From Scalesia atractyloides (lineage: Eukaryota; Streptophyta; Magnoliopsida; Asterales; Asteraceae), in the NCBI GenBank assembly GCA_947069175.1, contig CAMTDV010000017.1, forward strand, positions 52,585,137 through 52,649,136: a stretch of DNA of 64,000 nucleotides, read 5' to 3'. The notes beneath the pieces were generated by a model. It made no database searches and was not told the DNA's origin. It saw nothing but the letters and a program-made list of their open reading frames with translations. A program made the position numbers and the translations under genes. Positions 11,482 to 21,119 of this stretch are shown here, piece by piece (position 1 is the stretch's first letter; every line of letters starts with the position of its first letter).

Positions 11482-12740
11482 TTAATGACCCCAGTTTGAC
11501 CCGATATGAACAAACTGTTGAGTTTTTCAAAATCAAAGTTTCAAATTAATGAACTTTTCATCGTTTTGGCTTTTCAGATTTTACAGATTAGCTCCCAGCC
11601 CATTGTCTAAAAGATTCCCACCAGTTTAGCACCTTACCAGACTTCGAAAATCCGTTCTCCAACATTGGTTTGCTGATAACAATGTAGAAACAAAATCTTT
11701 TTGTATTTTTGTAAGTTTATGCTAAAACACACTGAAAATGTTTTTGGTTTTAATCTGTAAAATAAATAAACTATATACAGGACAATGTAAACTATGTACA
11801 AACATATTTATAGACATATTTTTGTGAATTCGTGTCTTAAGGATCATATCAGTTGTTTGAGACATATCACCAGTACCTTGACCTTTAGATGACTTTAAGT
11901 TTTAAACTTGTTTACCTAGATTGTCGATATGTTTGTCCATTTAAACTTCATCACGTTTATCAATTGTTCCAAGATATGTTAGGTATGATTTATGAAACTT
12001 GACTTAACTGTGTTTCCCACTACTCGAATATACTCCCGAATCAAGATTCTGTAGATTTCATCTTATAGGTGAATATAGTGTAATTGATATCTGTATCTGG
12101 GTTATGCGAAGCCTTGAGAGCACATGTTAATACCACTGTATCGACAAAGAGATGAAGGCTCGACTTAAAGGTGTGTTCATTTAAGGAATCTTTTCAGCAC
12201 TGCAAATGATTAGATCTTTCGATTCTTTTTAAATTTTGCATGCAGTTTAGGGGTTTATAGCGAAAGTATTATAGAAGTTCTAGGCTATTGCTTCCGCAAA
12301 ATCAGAAGAACTTGTATAATACCCCAGATATCAACTATCTATAAAGACCTCATATCTTAGAATCAGGCAATCTTTCAATCGAAATTTCAGAGTACTAAGT
12401 CCATATATCCCAGATGTGTTAATCCACAAGATTAAGCAGTTGTAAAATTTAGTTTATATCTCGGAAACAATCTACTGAACGTGTTAAGCTTATCGACACA
12501 TCCACGGTAAGACTTGTTTATCACTCTTAAACTTTACATTTCTTTAGCATACTGTGATAATCCACTGATGTACTATTATTTCCTTTTGTGACACCGAATT
12601 CTTTTTGTCTTTTTCAATGTTTTGTACTTTTTGATTTTTCATATGTTTTTGTATTTTCTAAAATTTTCTCCCCCTAAAATCAAAAACATATTTTAGTTTT
12701 TAAGAAATACTAAGCTAAAAGATAGACAAACCAATGTGGA
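11482..12740 (-). other. Element B 3' non-coding region after pol
   Basis: No ORF. On the minus strand it matches 55780-57050 of element F closely over about 1.1 kb; for example both hold CAGTATGCTAAAGAA and TGATATCTGGGGTATTATA. The purine-rich TTTTAGGGGGAGAAAAT motif after the pol stop (minus strand, about 12672) resembles a polypurine tract, though the LTR is far downstream. Element A is inserted at 11481/11482. Confidence 0.7.
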
Positions 12741-13745
12741 TCACGTGAACTCGTCGTCCGATCTGTATTCAATCTCACCTTCCGCACCTGTCAGCAAATT
12801 TTTAATACCGTTAACCCTCATGAGATATTTAAATCTTGTTAAAGGAAATGCTTTGGTATAAAAATCAGCCTTTTGTTCATCGGTGTGGATTTTTTCTATT
12901 CGCACCAACTTCTTTTCGTAGCAGTCACGAATGAAGTGATAACGAATTTCAATGTGTTTAGTGATTGAGTGATGAACATGATTATTCGTGATATCAATCG
13001 CTGCCTTATTATCTACAAATAAAGGCGTATCAAGAAACTGCAGACCATAATCCCTCATCTGTTGTTGCATCCAGAGGATTTGAGAACAATAGCTGGAAGC
13101 AGAAATGTATTCTGCCTCACAGGTAAAGAGAGAGACCGTGGTCTGTTTCTTGCATTGCCATGTTACCAAACGAGTTCCGAAGAACTGGCAACCCGCGATC
13201 GTAGATTTAGAGTTCAACTTGTCCACCCCGAAGTCTGAGTCAGCGTATCCCGTAAGATCAAAATTGTTGTTCTTTGGATACCACAAGCCGGTGCTTGGAC
13301 ATCCCTTCAAGTATTGGAAAATTCGCTTGATTATCTGCATGTGTGACACTCGAGTACTGGAGTGGTATCTCGCGCATAGGCAGGTAGGATACATGATATC
13401 TGGACGTGATGCCATCAGATACATCAAAGATCCTATCATTGATCGATAGAGTGTATCATCAACTTTGGTTCCAGTCTCGTCAATGCAATTCCCATGATTC
13501 AGTGCCAGCGGAGTTGAAATCGGCTTCGAGCTATCCATTTCAAACTTCTTGAGAATATCGTGAACATACTTTGTTTGATGAATGAATATGCCGTCTGGTA
13601 ACTGATCGACTTGTAATCTGAGAAAGAATTTCATTTCACCCATAGAGTACATCTCAAATTTCTTTTTCATGATCTTTTCGAACTCTTTTGCAAAGACTAT
13701 CATCCGTTGAACCAAATATGATATCATCCACATAGATTTGTACAA
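12741..13745 (-). pseudogene. Element B RT C-terminal part and RNase H
   Basis: About 325 codons. Residues 25-130 are the RT thumb and connection (FEMYSMGEMKFFLRLQ, KYVHDILKKFEM, YRSMIGSLMYLMASRPDIMY). Residues 165-300 are copia RNase H, with GYADSDFG (first Asp), CEAEYISAS (Glu), FVDNKAAIDI (Asp) and HIEIRYHFIRD. RNase H removes RNA from the RNA-DNA hybrid in reverse transcription. The first residues are out of frame: the catalytic Tyr-Val-Asp-Asp lies upstream in another frame, after an extra A near 13693. The open end reads to a stop at 12741 and appears to be the natural end of pol, since a conserved non-coding region follows. Confidence 0.85.
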
Positions 13746-13910
13746 TTATTAGATGACTTCTGACTTCTCTGGTAAACAACGTACTATCCACAGTGCCTCT
13801 TGTAAAGCCGTTTCCAACGAGATGTTGCGATAACGTCTCGTACCAAGCTCTTAGGGCTTGATGTAATCCGTATAAGCCTTTGTCTAGGAGAGAAGCTTTG
13901 TTCTTGTTCA
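13690..13910 (-). pseudogene. Element B RT catalytic (palm) segment
   Basis: Read in its own frame this segment has no ATG but continues the RT: GLYGLHQALRAWYE, LVGNGFTRGTVDSTLFT, and IYVDDIIFGSTDD with the catalytic YVDD at 13723-13734. The metal-binding Asp pair is intact. It is separated from the finger segment (13908-14273) by a shift near 13910 and from the thumb by an extra A near 13693. The 60-codon frame starting at 13966 overlaps here but is a wrong-frame reading. Confidence 0.8.
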
Positions 13911-14273
13911 GCGGATTGACGAACCCGGTGGTTGGCCGATGTACACCTGTTCACGTAGTTTACCATAAAGAAATGCGGATTTTACATCCAACTGGTACAC
14001 CTTAAAACCTTTCCAAGCTGCGAACGCGAGGAAAATGAGGATTGACTCTAATCGTGCAACCGGTGCGTATACTTCTGTGTAGTCAATACCCTCTTGCTGC
14101 TGGAAACCTTTGACCACCAACCGAGCTTTGTTTCTGACAATTACCCCCCAATCATCCCTTTTACACTTGAAGAACCACTTTGTATCTATAGCTTTCTGCC
14201 TCAGTGTTAAGTCTACAAGCCTCCAAACACCCAATTTCTCAAACTGTAACATTTCCTCTTGCATTGCTATCAC
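13908..14273 (-). pseudogene. Element B RT N-terminal (finger) segment
   Basis: About 120 codons of the copia RT family (RVT_2): WRLVDLTLRQKAIDTKWFFKCKRD, KARLVVKGFQQQEGIDYTEVYAPVARLESI, and YQLDVKSAFLYGKLREQVYIGQPPG. The Asp of QLDVKSAFL is the first catalytic Asp. The reading shifts just after QPPG, where the family continues with FVNP; that continuation is found in the neighbouring frame. The upstream ATG is internal to the polyprotein, so this is a fragment and not a separate gene. Confidence 0.85.
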
Positions 14274-14314
14274 CCAGTTCTCGTCACCCAGAGCTTCATT
14301 AACAGTTTTTGGCT

Positions 14315-14719
14315 CTATTTGAGAAATGAAACATGAATAGTAGCAGTAGTCTTAAGTAGGGCAACTCGGGTGTAGAAACAACTAAGTGCTTTGTTGATTT
14401 GGCTTCGTGTACGCACACCAGTTTGTAATTCACCAATGATATTCGTTGAAGGATGGTAAGAATATGATCTTGGCATTTCTTCGCTAGGAACATCAATTGA
14501 GCTTTGCTGATTTGAGATGTTCAGGTCAACGTTCAATTCAATGTTAGAAGCACTTGATGAAGCTTCGTTCTGATTTCTCGAGCTAGCAGATTGATTTAAC
14601 ATGTTGGATATCTGCTCAACTTCTTCATCTGATGAGGATTCACCACCAGCATCAAATGTCGGCGCTTCATCAGAGTCAAAAATTCTGATTCTGAGGCATA
14701 CTTGGCACTGTTGTTGCAT
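14315..14719 (-). pseudogene. Element B integrase-RT linker
   Basis: A low-complexity, acidic and Ser/Asn-rich stretch (DAGGESSSDEEVEQ, NQSASSRNQNEASSSASN) followed by a motif seen before RT in SIRE-type copia elements, NIIGELQTGVRTRSQINKA. The linker normally has no catalytic role. A frame change near 14370 gives a second reading with KLVCVH, so the ORF end is not natural. Position between integrase and RT supports the call. Confidence 0.7.
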
Positions 14720-14772
14720 TTCCTAGTTCGGAAGAATCATTCGATGGAGTTATGGCAGGTGTTACTTCAGCT

Positions 14773-15321
14773 TCAGAAATATTTTATTTCAACACTGCTA
14801 TTACTAGGACCAGCTTTGGAAGATGAAGTATCCAACGTGGGTTGATTAACCACAATTGGTCTAATGATTTGTTCTTGATTCGTCGACTGTTGAAGATAAT
14901 ATAACGCTGCAATTTCTTCTTCAGACGGTTCTTCCGGCAAGTCAAATGATTTCCATAGATCTTGATAATTGAAAAGCCATTCGTCACCTCTTCTTTGAAT
15001 AGGATATGTATAGTTGAAGCAATCAACATGCTGTGCTTCAATTACCTTTCTCAAAGAGGTAACATATACTCTTCTTAGCGGACTAGCATACCCGACAAAG
15101 AAACCTTCAAGCGATTTGGCCCCGAATTTACCATCTTGATCGATTACAGTACATGGCGTACCAAAAGGCTCTAAATACTTCAAATTTGGTTTCCTCCGGT
15201 TTATCATTTCAAAACATGTCTTTTTGGATGGTTTGACAGTTAAGACCCTGTTTAGTGTGTAGCAAGCCGCTGCAACTGCCTCACTCCGGAAACTAGCAGG
15301 AAGTTTTGAATCTACAAGCAT
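14773..15321 (-). pseudogene. Element B integrase C-terminal part
   Basis: About 180 codons. It opens with MLVDSKLPASFRSEAVAAACYTLNRV, continues through KTCFEMINRRKPNLKYLEPFGTPCTV, then DQDGKFGAKSLEGFFVGYA. This is the usual region after the integrase core (retroviral integrase C-terminal region of copia pol). The final third is acidic and Ser-rich linker. It follows on from the catalytic core across the stop at about 15374. Confidence 0.85.
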
Positions 15322-15762
15322 GGTTCTTGCTATTTCGATTAAAGTTCTGTTCTTCCTCTCAGCTACACCGTTTTGCTACGGAGTATAGGGAGCATTTAAT
15401 TCGTGCAAAATTCCCTTGGCGTTGCAAAATTCTTTCATCTTATTATTCTTGAATTCCGTGCCGTTGTCACTATGGATTCGCCGGACAGGGAGATGATAAA
15501 GGTTTTCTAGCTTCTTCAAAAGAATCACCAAATTTTCAAATGTTTCGTCTTTTAATTCTTGGAAGAAAACCCATGAATAACGTGAATAGTCATCTATGAC
15601 AACTAAGCAGTATAAGTCTCCTGAAATACTTCGACCGTTCAAAGGACCAAATAAATCCATATGGAGACATTCAACCGGCAGTTTAATAGAATTCAGAATC
15701 TTCTTCGGATGTGACTTTTTGATCTGCTTCCCCTTTTTACATTCTAAACAGTGACCAGTCAC
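15322..15762 (-). pseudogene. Element B integrase catalytic core with premature stop
   Basis: The zinc-binding Cys pair CLECKKGKQ, then HMDLFGP (first catalytic Asp), VVIDDYSRYSWVFF, and HSDNGTEFKN (second Asp). The frame stops after NAPYTP. Read on through that stop the sequence gives QNGVAERKNRTLIE less its first Gln, with the catalytic Glu in place. Gln is CAG in the family and TAG here, a single change. Integrase inserts the cDNA into the host chromosome; this copy would be cut before the Glu. Confidence 0.85.
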
Positions 15763-16298
15763 ATGGAAGCTCTGAAGATACCCTCAACCAGATCATTATG
15801 AACTAGAAAATTCATTTTTCGTAAATGAATGTGCCCCATTTTCCGATGCCAAAGAATAGAATCTTTCTCCGTAGCTTTCGTCACAAAACATTGAGCTGAT
15901 TTTGATGATGTGGTAGCGACGCCCATATCTAAGACATATAAATCGTTCTTGCGTGGGGCTCGCATCCGAATCCAATCATCAGGTATTTTGAAACTCGACT
16001 TTGAAATCATACATTCTTTATCATTGAAATGCACTGTGAACTGTTTGTTACAAATCTGCGAAATGCTCAGAAGATTGTTCTCCAGCTCCGCAATGTAGTT
16101 CACGCGATCAAATGATACTACGCCATTGAAAAGTTTTCCTTCAGCGACGATCCTTCCACCCTGATTACCGGAAAATCCAAAATATCCGCCATTAATAGCT
16201 TTTATGTCGAACAAAAGAGCTTTCATCCTTGTCATATGTCTGGATGCTCCACTATCCAAAATCCACTTTGAAAGAACGGATCTTTGGAGCCCTTGCAC
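15759..16298 (-). pseudogene. Element B protease and GAG-pre-integrase region
   Basis: Residues 12-23 read KWILDSGASRHMT, the copia retropepsin active site with Asp-Ser-Gly intact (codon at about 16256). The rest of the protease follows (GGRIVAEGKLF, FDRVNYIAELENNLLSISQIC). Near the end DSILWHRKMGHIHLRKM matches the GAG-pre-integrase domain with its His residues. The protease cuts the polyprotein during particle maturation. A shift near 15775 separates it from the integrase Cys pair; the two frames overlap by four bases. Confidence 0.85.
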
Positions 16299-16319
16299 AT
16301 ATTAAAATCTAGTTAAATA

Positions 16320-16983
16320 GCGCGACCCAAGCCTTCTGGGTCTTGGGTTTACGATAAAAAGCTTGGTAATCATCTTCATAATCTCCATCTGAGCCTCCAC
16401 TGTCAGTTACATTTTCAAAGTTCACCATCTTTTTACCTATTGTTAATTTGACAGTTTCGGTTTTGATCTCAGATTTTGATTCTTTCTTGTTATCAGTCTT
16501 AACAAGCTCAGACTTGATAACATCAGATGTGGTTTACTTTTTCTTAGCAATCCAGGCTTGTGATTTTATGTTTGCCTTTTTGATGTAAAACTTTGTTTCG
16601 TTTGCCCTGGAAGTTTCACCTCTTTCGAAAGTTGAGTTTTCAAATTTCTTTTCAGTTTTAGGTTTAACTTCAGGTTTTGATTTAGTTCTTTTCAAAATTG
16701 TGACAGGTTTTACAAACTCTGGTTGCTTTGGTTTTACAACATCTGAACTTTCATTCCTTCGAAGATAGGCCGACTTTGATCTCGGACACTTCCGTGCAAT
16801 ACGACCAACTTCATTGCACTTGAAGCAAGTCCGATCATCATGTGAATGACCACTAGTGGATTTTACACCACTTGCAGCTTTGGCCTTATCTCGAAGTTCT
16901 TTCGCTTTCTTAAACTCATCGTTTGATTGTTTTCCAATCAAAATTTCTTCGTGAACCGTGCTTGTCCCATAAACGAATTCCAT
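16320..16983 (-). pseudogene. Element B gag, second zinc knuckle and basic tail
   Basis: Residues 53-66 read CFKCNEVGRIARKC (16786-16827), a zinc knuckle whose His has become Arg; the copy in element F keeps His. A Lys-rich tail follows (KPQPEFVKPVTILKRTKSKPEVKPKTEKKFENSTF, given here only as its character). A stop at 16534 cuts the frame; past it the reading ends in KTQKAWVALFN at about 16320. In most copia elements one knuckle sits just before the protease; here this second one lies some 590 codons after the first. Confidence 0.8.
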
Positions 16984-17042
16984 GTTTTTATCTTTCTACT
17001 CGTGAAATGGTGACATTTTCTTAAGCGATTCTTCTTCCACGT

Positions 17043-17471
17043 CTAAACCCAACCCAGCTCTCCGGTTTTCCGGATGATCACCACCTTTCTCCGGTAGTTA
17101 TTGTAATTTCTTTTGGGTTTAGAATATAATTTCTTTTCATTTTTCTCCAGGTCCTCTGATGTAACTTCAACTAGTTTGAACAATTTATCCAATTGATCTT
17201 CTTTGACATTCTGAATCAGAAAACTGTCATCAAAGTATAATCTATCAGATTCCTTAACCTTGTATATGACAATGTTAGGATCATCACATAGATCATATTC
17301 CGATGATGTATCGTCATCTTCAGATTTTGTGTCAGAACTGTTCAAACTCGAGGTGGCGCTCTCAAATCTGCCATCATCTGAATCATTCAGAACGTTTTCA
17401 ACCACATTTTTAACCACCGCATTATTGTCATCATCTGATGTAGTATAGATTACATCAATGTTCTCCGGCAA
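17043..17471 (-). pseudogene. Element B gag, acidic segment
   Basis: About 140 codons rich in Asp, Glu and Ser (SDDGRFESATSSLNSSDTKSEDDDTSSEYD), then a more ordered part shared with element F: YKVKESDRLYFDDSFLIQNV and KEDQLDKLFKLVEV, then SKPKRNYNNYR. Function unknown; the same order occurs in F (54300-54694), so it is part of the family gag and not chance. It overlaps the coiled-coil frame by 22 bases in a different phase, the result of a shift. Confidence 0.75.
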
Positions 17472-18406
17472 CTCATTTTTCTTTTCAGATATAACTCCGC
17501 CTTATCCATCCCATCAACAGTTTTGCGACAATATTTCTCGCATAGGGGTGGTGGAACATTGTTGTATTCTTTACCATTTTTCTTTTTAGACCTTTTATCA
17601 TTTTCTTCCGACGAGATCGTGGGAAGAATATGATCGATGACATAAGCGTTAGTTGTATAACTTCTTAAAAGTTGTTGAACACGTTCTGTTTCAATTTTCA
17701 TGTCCTGGAGTTGTTGTTTGGTTTCAGCAATGGTGTTGATGTAAATATTTATTGCTTTTTGTTTATCCATTACTGTCCCTTTTAGCATCCTAACAGTGTC
17801 GTGTTGTTCAATATTATTTCTATCGAGCCTGCCATAATCATCTTTCATTTTGTCATACGCTTCCTTCATTGTACGATAATCATATTTCAAATGTTCATTA
17901 TGTACATTGAGTTCAACGATGATTTGTGATTTTTCGGCGCATTTTGAACACGGCTCGATACATTTTGTGCAAGGTTTCTCAACCTCCACAACTTGCACTT
18001 TGACAACTTCCCTTTCGACTATCTTTACCTCTGGACCTACCTTGGTTAGATTTGCCATCAAAGCTTTATTGGCAATGTCCATGAGGTTTTCAGCATTCAC
18101 TTCTTGAGCAACATCAATAACTTTTTCATCAATCGATTTCTCCTCAACCACTTGCTCCTGAGAACTTCCATCAAAGTTACATGCAAAACTAGAAGTTGAG
18201 TTAGTAGATAAAATGCCTTGTGTCTTCATGTGAAGATAAGTTTCCTCTTCTTCCTGTAGTTGCAGATATTGTTCAAGTAGTGCATTCTCCGGAGCTGCGT
18301 TCTCAGCAGATGTATCTTCGATAATTTCAGCCATTAATGCAACTCCTGTCTTCTTACCAATATAAGAATTCCAATCAAAACCATCATCTTCGTTGGTAGC
18401 AACCAT
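17450..18406 (-). pseudogene. Element B gag, coiled-coil insert with Cys pairs
   Basis: About 318 codons. Residues 60-140 are acidic. Residues 148-162 hold CTKCIEPCSKC, two Cys-x2-Cys pairs, directly before a long heptad-like stretch (about 165-265) with many Glu, Lys, Leu and Met, including YDYRTMKEAYDKMKDDYGRL and INTIAETKQQLQDMKIETERV. A tail contains YVIDHILPTISSEEND. The coiled coil suggests self-assembly or partner binding; known SIRE-type Gag proteins bind dynein light chain 8 through such regions, but I do not see a certain binding motif. The homologue is 53732-54268 in F. Confidence 0.75.
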
Positions 18407-18816
18407 CGCCTTCTCGGTATTGTTGGATGGTTTTTCTTGAATATCAACTTGAGTCTTTTTCGGAAATGGTTTATACTGTAGCGACTTCTTGTAGTATTCG
18501 TTGCCACCTCCAAATGGACTCTGATTGCCCGTGCTTTAGGATTTTTGCATTCTCTCTTGAAATGCCCTTTCTGTTGACATCTGAAACAGGTGACCCTTTG
18601 AATGATAGAAGCTAAAGACCATTTTATATCCATCAGCTCAAGTTCTTCTTCGTCCACCTGATCGTAGTCTTCGACGGTCATTTCTGGATTGCCAATCTTT
18701 CCGGCCACCAGACTTTCATACGATTCTAGAACTGTAGCGAGAAGAGTCATGTGCTGCTTAGCAACTTGCTCAGAAACAACATTGTTTAAGTTGACAGCAA
18801 TGTTACACTTGTACAC
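18334..18816 (-). pseudogene. Element B gag, first zinc knuckle segment
   Basis: Residues 1-76 include EQVAKQHMTLLATVLESYESLVAGKI and DYDQVDEEELELMDIKWSLASIIQR; residues 77-90 are CFRCQQKGHFKREC, an intact CCHC zinc knuckle (18547-18588). These features match the segment 52960-53373 of F. The region binds RNA. Its end overlaps the coiled-coil frame by 70 bases in another phase, so the two were one reading before a shift. Confidence 0.85.
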
Positions 18817-18903
18817 ATTCGGATCAGAATTTGTTTGTTGATTCTGATTTGTAGAATTTGACCTTGTGCTTGAAAAAGTAGATCTCTGCGGACTTTAATC
18901 ATA

Positions 18904-19707
18904 TTATGGATATGATTGATTTTGATTCTGTGGCGAATGATTCGAAGGATTCATATTCGCACTGAATGCTGTTTGAATCTTTGGGCTTGAAATGTTGTCT
19001 TGAATTCCATTCATATAATATAGACCAACATCTTGAACAAAGTTCCATCTCATGACCTTCGAGTTTTCGATGAATGTAGCCAGCTTGAAGAATTCCCAGT
19101 TCGTACATTCTTTCAATACCATAAGATAAGTAGTCCATTCTCTTTCAGGTAACGCATCAGCAAGCTTATCAATATACTCCGGTTCTGTCTTCTCAAGACC
19201 GTGTCTCCTCATTTGAACCTTCAGATGACAAAAACATTCAATCATCTGTTTCATTGTCTCGCCCTTCAGCATGGTAAATATCGAATTCCTTCATGATAAG
19301 AGCTTTTTTACTCTTGACGATCTCTGCGCTTCCTTGGTATTTTTCGTAGTGATAACCAGAGTTCTCTCGCAGTCGTGTATTCAGGCAACAATATCAAAAT
19401 ATCCTCTTTAACAGACTGTTGCATGAGGCTAATCATTTTCTTCTCAGCGATATATTCTTCCTTTTGTTGCGAAGAATACTTGTACTTCTCAAGAACTTGC
19501 TAATTTTCGTCTATTGGAACGACATATCCTCTCTCAATAGCCACCCAATAACTGAACTTCTCCTTCCATCCCTCGTACTCGTCCATACTCATTAACTTCG
19601 GAGGTTTAACGGACGTGCCTATTTCGTTGTCTAGGTTAACTTGATTTATCACATTGGCATTTGACGTACCCACTCTCTGACATAAACGCTCTCTGAAGAT
19701 CATCCAT
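18904..19707 (-). pseudogene. Element B gag, N-terminal UBN2-like domain
   Basis: The start is taken as the ATG at 19707 (MDDLQRAF), which matches MEDLHNAF at 52003 in F. A shift near 19678 moves the reading to the frame 19745-19500, with NLDNEIGTSVKPPKLMSMDE and WKEKFSYWV. Another break lies near 19500. The frame 19272-18904 holds LKGETMKQMIECFCHLKVQM and YIDKLADALPEREWTTYLM, typical of the UBN2 gag family of copia elements. Together these form the capsid-like N-terminus. Several shifts make it non-functional. Confidence 0.8.
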
Positions 19708-19770
19708 CGCGAATATCGAAACACATACGCTGAAAACACGTTCAAACTTTGAAAAGAATTAGACTTACCA

Positions 19771-20100
19771 CAAGTTCGGTCGAACTTGCAGTGAATGAAT
19801 GAAGATTTTCAGTTTTTACACAAGTTCAGTCGAACTTGTGTATTTTGATTTGAAAAATAATCCTGAGTAACTTCGAGCGAACTTACAGTTGAGAAATGAA
19901 GAGACTTTGCAAGTTCGAGCGAACTTAGAATGAATTACTTGATTTTTATCAAGTTCGAGCGAACTAGATAAAATATCAATGAAAGTAAAGTAAGTTCGAG
20001 CGAGCTTAACAAGAATTCTCTTAAAAATCCTCAAGTTCGAGCGAACTTGATAGAAAATCACTCAAAAAGTGAGTTTCTAAGTCAAGTTCGAGCGAACTTG
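19771..20100 (-). repeat. Palindrome array in the element B leader (8 copies of CAAGTTCGNNCGAACTTG)
   Basis: Copies start at 19771, 19821, 19868, 19910, 19950, 19991, 20032 and 20083, most spaced 40-42 bp (range 40-51). Six are perfect or near perfect; 19868 and 19991 are degenerate. The array lies in the leader between primer-binding site and gag start. The spacers are unlike each other, so the palindrome, and not a whole unit, is what is kept. Confidence 0.9.
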
Positions 20101-20346
20101 ACTAATAAGTTCGATCAAAATTGAGTTTTCAAACATGATTTTTTCAACAATTTGGTATCAATTCGTTTAATTTTAATCTCCAAACTCTCAGGGGTTTATC
20201 TATGATGTATTTAACATGACATATTCAAATTTGGACAGAATTTGCCTGTAAATTCTTCATTTTAGTGTAAAAGTTAAGAAAATAAGAAGAATGGAGTAGA
20301 ATTAGAGTTGTTCTTGTCTTGATATCAATCAAATCAGGCTATTCTA
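20101..20346 (-). other. Element B leader, primer-binding-site side
   Basis: About 245 AT-rich bases between the palindrome array and the primer-binding site. No further motif is seen beyond one half palindrome (AAGTTCGATC near 20107). Confidence 0.5.
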
Positions 20347-20358
20347 GCTCTGATACCA
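20347..20358 (-). other. Primer-binding site of element B
   Basis: On the minus strand it reads TGGTATCAGAGC, the initiator tRNA-Met match, two bases inside the LTR end at 20361. Confidence 0.9.
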
Positions 20359-20360
20359 CT

Positions 20361-20762
20361 TGTAGGACCGATCCTGATAACATAGGAACCTAGATTTGAC
20401 ATCTAATGTCCATAATAGCGGACATAATATGACACGATTACCAAAATAACAAGAATTAATCTGTTAAACGTCATTTTTATTGATAAACTTCAAATCTCCA
20501 GTTTGACAGAGCTTCGCTACTCAGAGCACCAAAGTTACAAATGAAGAACTCAAGCTAGCTATTTATAGTAGTATAAGTTCGCTGATGAGGGCATGAGTTC
20601 GGGTGAACTTGACATAGTCAAGTTCAGCCAAACTTGACATCACAAAACCATCTCAAGCAAACTTGACTCCTAATTACATAAATACTTGATTTTGCTAGCA
20701 TATTCACATCTAATCTATACAGACTTGATATAAGACTAAGACATAGACATTCTGCACCAACA
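20361..20762 (-). repeat. 5' LTR of element B (402 bp)
   Basis: On the minus strand it begins TGTTGGTGCAGAATG and ends ...CCTACA. It has a TATA box (CTATAAATA, plus-strand 20560-20568) and, just upstream of it in promoter terms, palindromes at about 20594-20611 and 20619-20636 plus degenerate ones near 20575 and 20653. Its 3' LTR partner is off-window. Its start aligns with an inner point (50967), and not the start, of the element F LTR. Confidence 0.85.
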
Positions 20763-21119
20763 TACAACGCTGATTCTACTGACCAAAATAACTGACACTC
20801 AACATTCCACAGATATACACATAAGCACGTATTGCACAAAATTTTGATTTTAAGATTTTAAAAAATATTTATAGGTGGTGTCATTAGTAGACGGACACCC
20901 GTCCTATCTCAATGACGTTCCCAGAACTCCCAAGTTTGAGCAGATAAATTATTGTGTCCCAGACCACAATAATTTATTTGTCTCACAAGGTCGTCCTGGT
21001 AATAGCCACACTACTCAGTCTCTAGAGGTTCTCAGCGTGTGGAGACTAACTTAGGATTATAGTCTAGGTTCTTTAGAGATACCTAGTTTGCTATAAACGA
21101 AGGCTCTAATACCATCTTC
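20763..21119 (-). other. Leader fragment of a second D-type gypsy element
   Basis: Near-identical (by eye above 90 percent) to 39348-39705, the leader of D. It ends with a primer-binding site (21103-21114, one mismatch) against the LTR at 21120. It is cut at 20763 by element B. So the LTR at 21120 has D-type internal sequence on both sides. Confidence 0.85.

Larger units (their letters stand above)
11482..20762 (-). mobile_element. Element B: Ty1/copia retrotransposon of SIRE/Maximus (Sirevirus) type, 3' end off-window
   Basis: Minus-strand order from the right: LTR 20361-20762, primer-binding site 20347-20358, leader with palindromes, very long gag (19707 to about 16320), protease, integrase, RT and RNase H ending at 12741, and then more than 1.2 kb of non-coding DNA interrupted at 11482 by element A. 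Integrase before RT is the copia order. The RNase H and RT wording (KKFEMYSMGEMKFFLRLQV, SRPDIMY, TKHIEIRYHFIRD) and the long gag fit the SIRE lineage. The 5-bp right flank is TACAA (20763-20767). Confidence 0.85.
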
